From a virus: a stretch of DNA of 23,514 nt. Position 1 is the stretch's first letter; each line of letters begins with the position of its first letter. The notes under the pieces are model-generated. The model was not told the DNA's origin. It saw only the letters and a program-made list of their open reading frames with translations, and did not search any database. Location: IMG/VR virus record IMGVR_UViG_3300021478_000113, positions 1 to 23,514 of that record. One strand, given 5' to 3'. This document shows, piece after piece, positions 15,701 through 22,137 of this stretch. The position numbers were made by a program, and so were the translations under genes.

Positions 15701-16889
15701 CCTACCAGCAACTCAATTGACAGATTTGGCATGGGGTGGATACCAGCATGGTATCTGGCCTTACATTCGTGATGGTATTTATCCAATCATGGAAAGTCTA
15801 GGCGGCATCTTAAAAACTAAGGATGCAGAAGCACTTCGTGAAATGGCACCTCACGTTAACCTTGGCTATCAGGATGTCCTGAATAACTATGCTGATAGGA
15901 ACTGGCACTCAGAATTACAGCCCTATATCAACATGGGCAAGATTGTGAATGGCATTGAGAAGTTCTCTCACTTCTCTGCGCTTACAGATTTAAGCCCCTA
16001 TATCGATAATGGTATCCAACGTGCGCATGGTAGTGTCATTCAGTCTCGTTTTATGGAGCTGCTTCACAAACAGGTTGCTGGCAACTTATCCGATAAAGAA
16101 TCGCTTTACCTCAGAAAGTATGGGATAGACCCAAAAGAATGGGGTGAGCGCATGGTAAACGCCTATAAGGAAGCGCAGGGCTTTAAGACTAAGCTAGGTG
16201 GCTACATGTCAAAGTCTTGGCAGTGGCAAGATTTAGAGGCTTCTAACGTGTTTAATGATGCCGTTTTTCGCGGCATTCAAAATACCTTGGTTTGGAAGGG
16301 CATGGCTGATAGTCCATTCCTGGCTGATAATCTTCTGGGTATGTTCTTCCATACCTTCACAGGCTGGACTTACGCTGCCACGAATAGATACCTCATTCCT
16401 TCATTACAGCACCCTGATGGCGCGTTATTAATTAAAGCCATGTGGATGCTAGGGGCTGGTTCCTTGGTCAGTCCTATGAGGCGTATATCGCGTGGAGAGG
16501 ACGCATGGCCGGATAACATGACTCCTGAACAACATGCTTATGAAGCTTGGCAAGATAGTGGAGTTACCAGTTCTTTAGGGAATCTACTAGCTATTGCCAA
16601 CTTAATGACCAGTGACAAGCTATTAGGTGATTTAAAAAACGATAAATACAAAAACCGAATGAAGACTGGTATTTTCGGTACAAGTGATGTTATCAGTTCA
16701 ACGGCAACACGAATATCTGATGTGTTAGGAATGATTTCTAGCCGTGACTGGAATGAGAAAGACTTGAAAACAGCGGCACACATGCTGCCTATATCGGGTG
16801 CTATGTACGGTCATTACTTAGGTGATAAACTTATCGAAGGTTTTGACTTGCCGAGGAACAAGAGGGCAGCCGAGCTACAGAATCGTTAA
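12783..16889 (+). CDS. Large internal virion protein, gp16-like
   Basis: ATG 12783 overlaps the previous stop (TAATG) and has AAGGA 8 nt upstream. An in-frame ATG at 12774 lies on top of that AAGGA and is unlikely to be used. The product has 1368 residues, similar to T7 gp16 (1318), which forms the inner-membrane part of the ejection channel. Gly/Ala-rich hydrophobic stretches (about residues 170-225 and 245-265) could insert in membrane. A charged coiled-coil region covers about residues 560-760. The C-terminal half has N-L-P-A-T-Q-L-T-D-L-A-W-G-G of the family type. I see no lytic-transglycosylase signature at the N-terminus, unlike T7 gp16. The middle (to about 15600) is AT-rich; the 3' end returns to the composition of the left genes. 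Confidence 0.78.
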   Translation: MEDNVIESAVGDIHVPNKGTKNAPIDASIEFTPQNPFTMDIPAKEGQDQGVAYPGFPVEPEKTGFIKTAIDEFKEMSSESHLLHAANRPLTKPAGMQVQYFLPDVNDKFYHPAPDGWSPKQEIDKLSDTVDPRFIPKLMDAKNPDDFKYQLDSINDEAMRSRELQNGSTLGKIVGGGLGLTLGSIENFIPLASIATKAKVASGFISAFMRSSPGILAAAAIHEGANQIDKVDGNLPDFLKDTFIDAAFGMTFFGAIGAGKSLINIAEFSKLKQFGRDWLDGIGFKYKVNEKGDLEGFQAVDTTGGSLSAAKVTRAQEHADAAFYKGGIFKIPYVGNAALAAISGNIPGIKYIFGSPLVQLKMSDYKAANAFADAGFDHFITTAGEAAGGVRPKSFELKVKQTRAMLTALKVQTDALHAERNGYKITARPTLNIQNAWSAIKQKSIETLSKESQSTDYVGREEFMDEIQKVLYSGENSKHAAVNDAASMYRNVIDNTWKDYRKAHNLPDNWMPPKTAEQYLMRVYDTQFLNGNEVAWTNVVSKWLSDSDDFITQTMKPIHDLETQIKDFEAAHTEAVEALGKREAAQNPGTGIVPYTTEVGPGIRTYQVPEQKRLTSGVKEIPDKRTGIENDHVMTLAKMRQQLTDMKEKLQNDLRNNPEYNIHVDNVHALSADEAKELKGLLKPMKDLQKKIDEQQLVVSDLKKKKSRKLSTTKKQETVEKAKPHAEEFVAQKEQVEAEEAKLHELKSQHSDEEYRLYDQARSGNINPRLYYPENFKFKDVNDRLKFRDVHTNDFVRQNAAKAYYNSIMNMHPEDIVSDVFGKVMGNGESNPLKKRTLMIPDEILYNNNFLTKDVFAKTANYVNYLSKRTHLKTSFDNVTVNGNFEELAENLLTEYKTRRAYINQRIEKLTDEKEITKQKKLLKKEAEKFNDIKTTMKRLFENRMMGINKRDDFDIMARRTWMSLTAAANLHNLPATQLTDLAWGGYQHGIWPYIRDGIYPIMESLGGILKTKDAEALREMAPHVNLGYQDVLNNYADRNWHSELQPYINMGKIVNGIEKFSHFSALTDLSPYIDNGIQRAHGSVIQSRFMELLHKQVAGNLSDKESLYLRKYGIDPKEWGERMVNAYKEAQGFKTKLGGYMSKSWQWQDLEASNVFNDAVFRGIQNTLVWKGMADSPFLADNLLGMFFHTFTGWTYAATNRYLIPSLQHPDGALLIKAMWMLGAGSLVSPMRRISRGEDAWPDNMTPEQHAYEAWQDSGVTSSLGNLLAIANLMTSDKLLGDLKNDKYKNRMKTGIFGTSDVISSTATRISDVLGMISSRDWNEKDLKTAAHMLPISGAMYGHYLGDKLIEGFDLPRNKRAAELQNR

Positions 16890-16907
16890 TTTAAGGATGA
16901 TTAAATT

Positions 16908-18296
16908 ATGTCTCAAGTCGTCATAGGTGATATACTTCCGTACACTCAAGCTATCGCCATAGCGAGTCAGACCGTCTTTGGTACGAACTGGACAGCTAAT
17001 GCTGCTTCTGATGTTGTCGTCTATCAAACCCCTTCGGGAAGTTCGCCGAATGATGTTACTCAGAAACTGGCATATCCTGCCGGTTATTCAGTCGCCTTTA
17101 TAGGCGCTCTTCAAGAAGTTCAGGTCACATTGGTAACAGGTGCAGGTGCAGGTGACATTATCACTGTAACCCGTCAAACACCGGCTGACCGAGAGAACCT
17201 CTATACCAACACGAATTTCGTTCCTAGTATGCTGAATAATGATTTTGGCATTCTCACGCTTGTAGACCAGCAAGCTCAATTAGTAGACCAGAAGATTGGC
17301 CCTCGATACAACTATTCAGCCGTCATTGTGGATGTAATAGATACGATACTTCCTATCCTTGGCGCTAATCAGTTCTGGGTTAAGAATGCTTCTAACACAG
17401 CGATTATTGCTGCCACAATCAGTGGTTCGGCTGGAACGGGAACTGTAAATTTAGGAACTCAAAATCAATTAGCTTGGTATGCTACTTCAGGAACTGCGGT
17501 AAGTGGTTTGGGAGTTGGCGCAACTAATTCAATGCTTACAACGAATAGTTCAGGTGTTCCGACCTGGGCTACGTCTATCGCACCAACAAGTATTCTTGAT
17601 GCTAATGGAAATGTGATGGTTGGATTTACAGCGACACCAAGTGCTGTGAATTATATTCAAATTACAAACAATGCTACAGGTCATGCACCGGCTGTCGGTT
17701 CAGCAGGAGCAGATAGTGCTATTCCATTGCTTTTAAGCAATAAGAATTCCTACACATATTTTATTGATAGCACAGCAACAGCAGGCGGACAGATTAGATT
17801 ATACAATGCTGCCATAACACAATACACCGGATTTAAAGTAGCCACTGCTCAAGCAACCTCAATACTTTTTACAGTTCCAGCCGCAGATGGTACAGCAAAT
17901 GCACCTCTCATTACTGATGGTGCTGGAAACTTATCTTTTCTTCCTGGTGCTTGGTCTACATGGACACCGACATACACAGGTTTCAGTGGAACACCTACTA
18001 CAAACATTGCGCGTTACAAACAAATTGGTAAAACAGTATTTGTCGATTTAGATATGTCCGGCACAAGTAATGCAACAGGTTTTGCTTTCACTTTGCCAGT
18101 GACAGGTGGTGCATTAGGAATAACATTCGCAGTTGGCAGAGCAGTCGATAACAGTGCTTACTCAGCGCAAGTTTATGGTGCAGTTGGAAGTGGTGGCGCT
18201 ACATCTGGCGCATTTGTAATAGGTGACAATGGTTCAGGATGGACAAACTCAGGAACGAAAGGTGTACGCTGCTCGTTCTTCTACGAATCTGCTTAA
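16908..18296 (+). CDS. Tail fibre protein with T7-type N-terminal anchor
   Basis: A 462-residue protein. The first ~130 residues have the tail-attachment pattern of T7-like fibres: a Y-P-A-G-Y-S-V-A-F segment, V-x-V-T-L, G-D-I-I-T-V-T-R-Q-T-P-A-D-R (about residues 82-95), then F-V-P-S-M-L-N-N-D-F. The middle is a Gly/Ser/Thr-rich shaft. The C-terminal domain begins W-S-T-W-T-P-T-Y-T-G (about residues 350-359) with R-Y-K-Q-I-G-K-T-V-F-V, a tip module common in phage fibres. It should bind the bacterial surface. Ribosome binding site AAGGA lies about 11 nt upstream. Together with the next genes it forms an adhesin cassette. Confidence 0.85.
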   Translation: MSQVVIGDILPYTQAIAIASQTVFGTNWTANAASDVVVYQTPSGSSPNDVTQKLAYPAGYSVAFIGALQEVQVTLVTGAGAGDIITVTRQTPADRENLYTNTNFVPSMLNNDFGILTLVDQQAQLVDQKIGPRYNYSAVIVDVIDTILPILGANQFWVKNASNTAIIAATISGSAGTGTVNLGTQNQLAWYATSGTAVSGLGVGATNSMLTTNSSGVPTWATSIAPTSILDANGNVMVGFTATPSAVNYIQITNNATGHAPAVGSAGADSAIPLLLSNKNSYTYFIDSTATAGGQIRLYNAAITQYTGFKVATAQATSILFTVPAADGTANAPLITDGAGNLSFLPGAWSTWTPTYTGFSGTPTTNIARYKQIGKTVFVDLDMSGTSNATGFAFTLPVTGGALGITFAVGRAVDNSAYSAQVYGAVGSGGATSGAFVIGDNGSGWTNSGTKGVRCSFFYESA

Positions 18297-18306
18297 GGAG
18301 AAATGA

Positions 18307-18669
18307 ATGACTACGAATAATTTGAATTTTGGTACCGATGGACAAGGCAGAAATGCTTATGCACCAAATGTTTCTAACTTAATTTACCGTGCGTTGATTG
18401 GACAGAATGTTGCTCAATCCATTACGCTGCCATCAGATACTGGTGTACTAGATTATGAAGTTTGTTTTTCTTACTCAGCCGGTTCAAATATTTGGGTTGA
18501 TTATTCAGGAAGTCCAGCAACAGTTCCAAACAATGCAGCATTTGCAACAAGCAATTCAGAATATTGTCCAGGACAAAGAGTTCTTCCTGCCGGTTCTTCA
18601 TTAAGCATAATCACTCCTGATAGTGGTGGTGCTTATGTTGGAGTAGCAATCTATGCAAAGGCGAATTAA
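18307..18669 (+). CDS. Small beta-rich tail/fibre-associated protein
   Basis: A 120-residue protein between two fibre genes, with GGAG 6 nt before the start. It lacks long helices and is rich in Ser, Gly, Ala, Tyr and Val in alternation, suggesting a beta-sandwich. The pattern of a small domain near the fibre genes suggests a capping or accessory virion protein. No family recognised. Its end overlaps the next gene by 17 bp. Confidence 0.6.
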   Translation: MTTNNLNFGTDGQGRNAYAPNVSNLIYRALIGQNVAQSITLPSDTGVLDYEVCFSYSAGSNIWVDYSGSPATVPNNAAFATSNSEYCPGQRVLPAGSSLSIITPDSGGAYVGVAIYAKAN

Positions 18670-18835
18670 TGAATTTACGCTTGAGCCTATCAATAACATT
18701 ATGATGGGTTCTACATTTGGTGTATCGAATGTTATTCCACAACCATTCGCGCCAATGTTTGCATTTTTGTTAATGACAGGCGCTAATTTTATGTTAATGA
18801 ATGGGCAGGATTTATTACTGGTTAAAACTACTTAA
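18653..18835 (+). CDS. Small 60-residue protein in the fibre cassette
   Basis: ATG 18653 is preceded by GGAG with a 9-nt spacer; the start lies 17 bp inside the upstream gene and the stop is 13 bp before the next gene's start. The C-terminal half has hydrophobic elements of the type F-L-L-M-T-G-A-N-F-M-L-M-N-G-Q-D-L-L-L, a short repeated MTG/MNG turn pattern seen in small phage proteins encoded near fibres. It could be mistaken for a transmembrane segment, but Asn, Gly, Gln and Asp interrupt it. Function unknown. Confidence 0.55.
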   Translation: MQRRINEFTLEPINNIMMGSTFGVSNVIPQPFAPMFAFLLMTGANFMLMNGQDLLLVKTT

Positions 18836-18848
18836 GGATGGTGGCATT

Positions 18849-20180
18849 ATGGCTGGCGAAAATTTAGTTCAGGTATTTGCGGCAAACCCAATAACGACAA
18901 ATAATGCCACAGATTTAATGTATTTTGTGCGCGGCGGAACGACTGACGCTGCAATGCACTATTCAGATTTCGCTGCGCAATTTCCAGGAAAAACTGGTTC
19001 AGGTGCTTCAGGAACATGGGGCATAAACATCAGCGGTAATGCTGCAACTGCGACATCTTCTTCTAGCGCAAGCTCAGTTCCTGTTGGGGGAATAACAGGT
19101 CTTGGAACTGGTGTTGCCACAGCACTTGCAATCAATGTAGGTTCAGCGGGTGCTTTCGTAACTTTTAACGGTGCTGGTGGAACACCATCATCTATGACGG
19201 CGACAAATCTGACAGGTACTGCCGCAGGTTTGACCGCCGGTAATGCCACGACTGCTAGCGCAGTTGCCGTGGGTGGTATCACAGGTCTAGGTACTGGCGT
19301 TGCTACTGCCTTGGCAATCAATGTTGGCTCGGCTGGCGCATTCGTCACATTCAATGGCGCGGGTGGTACGCCGTCTTCAATGACAGCAACTAATCTGACT
19401 GGCACAGCGGCTGGTTTAACGGCAGGCAATGCAACTACGGCAGCGGCTGTCGCAGTAGGTGGTATCACTGGATTGGGTACAGGCGTTGCAACAGCATTAG
19501 CTATTAATGCCGGTTCGGCAGGAGCATTTGTTCGATACACAGCACCAACAGTTCAGAAGTTTACATCAGGAAGTGGAACCTATACGACACCTGCAAATTG
19601 CGCATATATCCGCGTTCTTGCTGTCGCAGGTGGTGGCGGCGGTGCAGGTTCAGGAACGACAGACAGTGGTACTCAAACCGCCGGTGGTGCAACCACTTTC
19701 GGTTCAATCATTAGCTTGGCTGGTGGTAATGCTGGCACAGCGGGCGTTAACGGTGGGGCTGGTGGTACTGGTGGTGTCGTAACAACAAACACGGCTTCCC
19801 CTGGCGGTATGGCTGTTGCTGGTGGTGGTGGTTCTGGTGGTATCTATGGAACAGCCGGAACAGGATTGCTTAATTCTAAAGGCGGTCATGGTGCAGCATC
19901 GTTCCTTGGCGGTTCTAGTAACTCAACATATACGGCTGGTGGTACTGGCGGCGCAACAAACACAGGCGGTGGTGGTGGCGGTGGTGCTTGTACTGGTGCT
20001 GGCCCTGGCGGTGGTGGTGGTGGTTCTGGTGCCGGTTGCGATGTTTTAATTACAGCACCTTCAGCTACATATAGTTATGGTGTTGGCGCTGGCGGAACAC
20101 ACGGAAACGCTGGTACTAATGGTACCGCTGGTACAGATGGTGGTTCAGGCTTAATCGTGGTTTATGAATTTTATAATTAA
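18849..20180 (+). CDS. Second tail fibre/adhesin: tandem repeats and glycine-rich tip
   Basis: The start is set at ATG 18849 (product begins MAGENLVQVF) because AAGGA and GGTGG lie just upstream; an in-frame ATG at 18801 has no such support and would overlap the previous gene. The 443-residue protein has an N-terminal segment (about residues 1-45) with F-A-A-N-P-I-T-T-N-N-A-T-D-L, a Gly/Ser linker, 62-residue tandem repeats (residues 79-228) and a glycine-rich C-terminal domain (about residues 235-443) introduced by F-T-S-G-S-G-T-Y-T-T-P. Glycine-rich tips of this kind occur in fibres and adhesins of several phages and would bind a surface receptor. The repeats are described separately. Confidence 0.8.
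   Translation: MAGENLVQVFAANPITTNNATDLMYFVRGGTTDAAMHYSDFAAQFPGKTGSGASGTWGINISGNAATATSSSSASSVPVGGITGLGTGVATALAINVGSAGAFVTFNGAGGTPSSMTATNLTGTAAGLTAGNATTASAVAVGGITGLGTGVATALAINVGSAGAFVTFNGAGGTPSSMTATNLTGTAAGLTAGNATTAAAVAVGGITGLGTGVATALAINAGSAGAFVRYTAPTVQKFTSGSGTYTTPANCAYIRVLAVAGGGGGAGSGTTDSGTQTAGGATTFGSIISLAGGNAGTAGVNGGAGGTGGVVTTNTASPGGMAVAGGGGSGGIYGTAGTGLLNSKGGHGAASFLGGSSNSTYTAGGTGGATNTGGGGGGGACTGAGPGGGGGGSGAGCDVLITAPSATYSYGVGAGGTHGNAGTNGTAGTDGGSGLIVVYEFYN
19083..19532 (+). repeat. Tandem 186-bp coding repeats, same protein but scrambled codons
   Basis: Units start at 19083, 19269 and 19455 (period 186 bp, 62 codons); the third is cut short after 26 codons. Units 1 and 2 share 58 identical consecutive residues (19083-19256 and 19269-19442), beginning VGGITGLGTG, but 44 of those 58 codons differ synonymously and none non-synonymously. 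The third unit has one change (Val to Ala) in 26 residues and again mostly different codons. The repeats would extend the fibre shaft. Confidence 0.95.
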
Positions 20181-20248
20181 GCAAACTAATGTATGATATA
20201 GAGATTAAATTGTGCGTATATTTTTTGCACTATATAGGAGTTGTCATC
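20181..20248 (+). promoter_or_regulatory. AT-rich gap after the fibre gene
   Basis: This 68-bp segment separates the fibre cassette from the small genes. It has a run of six T residues flanked by GTGC/GCAC, and TATATA just before the AGGAG of the next gene. It could hold a weak promoter or terminator, but no strong hairpin or hexamer pair is visible. The sequence CACTATA (20229-20235) resembles the core of T7-type polymerase promoters by chance or descent. Confidence 0.25.
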
Positions 20249-20449
20249 ATGTCGAAGTTGTCAACGAAAGAGCGAAATTCGTTACCGAAGTCTGATTTCG
20301 CAGGGCCAGATAGAAGCTATCCAGTTCAAGACCGTTCTCATGCAGCCAATGCAAAAGCACGTGCGTCTGAAGCTTATAACAAGGGTCACATTTCGTTAGA
20401 GATGGAACATCGCATTGATGCCAAAGCTAACAAAGAACTGTCGAAATAA
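20249..20449 (+). CDS. DUF6582-like small phage protein
   Basis: The start is ATG 20249 (product begins MSKLSTKERN) because AGGAG lies 8 nt upstream; an in-frame ATG at 20189 has no binding site. The 66-residue product has the widespread pattern L-P-K-S-D-F-A-G-P-D-R-S-Y-P-V-x-D-x-x-H-A-x-N-A-K-A-R and K-G-x-I-S, found in small proteins of many phages. In some phages the domain is fused to prohead or head proteins. Role unknown. Confidence 0.7.
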   Translation: MSKLSTKERNSLPKSDFAGPDRSYPVQDRSHAANAKARASEAYNKGHISLEMEHRIDAKANKELSK

Positions 20450-20466
20450 TTAAGGATAATTTTACC

Positions 20467-20775
20467 ATGTCTGAAGAATTGCAAAAGAAAGTGAATGAAT
20501 TAACTGAAGCTAATAAAAACCTGACGCAACAAGTTATTAATCACAGCCAAGGTGCTGAAGCGTTAATGGCGCAGTTGGATGCTCACAAAGGCATGTTGAA
20601 TGAAAGCTTAACTGCAAGCCTTCAATTAAAGGCTCATGCGCTTTTGTTAGAGAAGCAAAGCAAAAGACTTCAAGACGTTGTTGATGAATTGAATAAGCAA
20701 GTTCAAGGTGTTAATAAACAGCTTGAAGATGCAACTGCTCGCATTGCTGACTTAGAGAAAGGTCAAGCTGCATAG
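20467..20775 (+). CDS. Coiled-coil protein of unknown function
   Basis: A 102-residue protein that is almost entirely heptad-like helix (Leu/Val/Ala with Gln, Glu, Lys and Asn), without Cys, Trp, proline or a membrane segment. It would form a long coiled-coil oligomer. AAGGA precedes the start. It lacks the transmembrane anchor of an Rz spanin. The position among small genes after the fibres suggests a virion accessory or assembly chaperone; this is a guess. Confidence 0.6.
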   Translation: MSEELQKKVNELTEANKNLTQQVINHSQGAEALMAQLDAHKGMLNESLTASLQLKAHALLLEKQSKRLQDVVDELNKQVQGVNKQLEDATARIADLEKGQAA

Positions 20776-20783
20776 GAGTTCTT

Positions 20784-20957
20784 ATGCCGTTAATTAAATC
20801 TGGTTCAGATGAAGCTCGTCAAGAGAACATCAAAACTGAAATTGATGCGGGTAAGCCAATCAAGCAAGCCGTAGCGATTGGCTACTCGAATCAGCGTGAG
20901 CATGAAGCCCGACATAATGAGAGGGTCGAACATGAGAGACGCAAGTACGGGAAATAG
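20784..20957 (+). CDS. DUF6496-like small protein (57 residues)
   Basis: ATG 20784 has TAGGAG with a 5-nt spacer. The 57-residue product starts MPLIKSGSDE, then has a helix and D-A-G-K-P-I-K-Q-A-V-A-I-G (about residues 21-33), which is the signature of the abundant small phage family usually annotated DUF6496. The C-terminus is very rich in His, Arg and Glu. Function is unknown; it sits in the same run of small genes as the DUF6582-like protein. Confidence 0.7.
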   Translation: MPLIKSGSDEARQENIKTEIDAGKPIKQAVAIGYSNQREHEARHNERVEHERRKYGK

Positions 20958-21123
20958 TCTTTACCCTGACAACTTCGTTGAAGAGCGCCGTCAGCGTGAA
21001 GTTGAGAAATATGGTCATCGCCCACCTTTGGCGGAAATGGCTGCTCACCCATACCGTGACGAACGTCATTCGATTGAACCCGCTTACGGCAATTATGATA
21101 GACCCATTAATGAGTCTGTGTGA
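20932..21123 (+). CDS. Small charged protein of unknown function
   Basis: I chose ATG 20932 because AGAGGG (20920-20925) lies 6 nt upstream; the frame is open from a TTG at 20878 and also has ATGs at 20902 and 20917. The 63-residue product begins MRDASTGNSL, contains E-E-R-R-Q-R-E-V-E-K-Y-G-H-R-P-P, and is Pro/His/Tyr-rich later. It overlaps the previous gene by 26 bp. No family recognised. Confidence 0.55.
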   Translation: MRDASTGNSLYPDNFVEERRQREVEKYGHRPPLAEMAAHPYRDERHSIEPAYGNYDRPINESV

Positions 21124-21161
21124 TACTCTAGCTCATATAAGTCCCATTCTAGGATGTAATT

Positions 21162-22121
21162 ATGAGCGAGAAAGAAATATGTACTATTGAACACAAAGTG
21201 AACGAACTTGTTACTGCTAGCACTGAATCAAGATTTTTCGCAAGTCAAGTTCTTTCTGAAAGCACAAAGAAGTTTTATCGAATTGATTTCAGAATATTTT
21301 CTGATTACTGCAAATCTCTGGGAATTGAACCTATACCGTCTTCACCAGAAAATATTGCTAACTTTTTATCTATGGAAGCTAGTTACGGAATTAAACCAGC
21401 TACACTTGTTCGAAGACTTGCTGCTATCAAGATGGCACACGAAGTTCTTTCATTGCCAAATCCAACACAACATAAAATAGTTAGGTCAGTCCTAAAGGGC
21501 ATAAAACGTACTATGGGGACAGCTCCAAACAAAAAAGCCCCTATTACTGCCGACCGCTTAGAATCCATAATTTCTCATTGTGATAAAACACTCATAGGTT
21601 TGCGCGACAAAGTATTATTACTTTTAGGTTTTGCTGGAGCATTCCGGCGTTCAGAGTTAGTTGCTCTTACGATTAATGACATAGAAAGAACACCTGAAGG
21701 TATCAAAGTCATAATCCGTAAATCCAAAGGCGACCAGGAAGGAAAAGGACAGACCATTGCTATCTTAAATGGTACCCGATTTCGTGTTGTTGAATGGTTA
21801 AACAAATGGTGTTATGAAGCTGATATAAACCAAGGTGTAATATTCCGTTCAATTAGAAAGGGCAACAAAGTACAGGAAAAGGCTTTAAGCTCTCGCTCAG
21901 TAAGTAATATAATCAAACGATATACTGGAATGTGTGGATTGAACATTGATAATTTCTCAGGTCATAGTCTTCGTTCTGGTTTTATAACCTCTGGCGCTCA
22001 AGCTGGCGCAGACATTTTCAAATTGATGGAAGTTTCAAGGCATAAAAAACCAGAGACGGTATTAGAATATGTAAGAGACTCAAAACTCTTTGAAAATCAT
22101 GCGGGTGAGAAGTTCTTATAA
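21162..22121 (+). CDS. int: Tyrosine recombinase / phage integrase
   Basis: A 319-residue tyrosine recombinase that would integrate phage DNA at an att site or resolve recombination substrates. Residues 28-120 form the SAM-like core-binding domain (S-T-x-x-x-Y-x-x-D-F-x-x-F-x-x-Y-C). The catalytic domain has Arg163 in F-R-R-S-E-L, Lys189 (or Lys187) in R-K-S-K-G-D, His268 and Arg271 in G-H-S-L-R, His294 in S-R-H-K-K-P-E-T, and nucleophile Tyr303. All are present, so it looks active. No excisionase or repressor is seen. AGGATG lies upstream of ATG 21162. The stop TAA (22119-22121) overlaps the ATG at 22121. Its place directly before the large terminase, in the late gene string, is unusual. Confidence 0.92.
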   Translation: MSEKEICTIEHKVNELVTASTESRFFASQVLSESTKKFYRIDFRIFSDYCKSLGIEPIPSSPENIANFLSMEASYGIKPATLVRRLAAIKMAHEVLSLPNPTQHKIVRSVLKGIKRTMGTAPNKKAPITADRLESIISHCDKTLIGLRDKVLLLLGFAGAFRRSELVALTINDIERTPEGIKVIIRKSKGDQEGKGQTIAILNGTRFRVVEWLNKWCYEADINQGVIFRSIRKGNKVQEKALSSRSVSNIIKRYTGMCGLNIDNFSGHSLRSGFITSGAQAGADIFKLMEVSRHKKPETVLEYVRDSKLFENHAGEKFL

Positions 22122-22137
22122 TGAAAAGGATTAAGTC

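Noticed and set aside
18959-19540. 193-codon minus-strand ORF with Pro/Ala/Val-rich repeats opposite the fibre repeats
   Set aside because: It is the complement of the Gly/Ala/Thr-rich repeat coding strand; open antisense frames are expected there, and it has no supporting start signal.
20222-20240. T7-type RNA polymerase promoter (CACTATATAGGAG)
   Set aside because: I found only one such match, it has an inserted TA relative to the consensus core, and its end is the ribosome binding site of the next gene.
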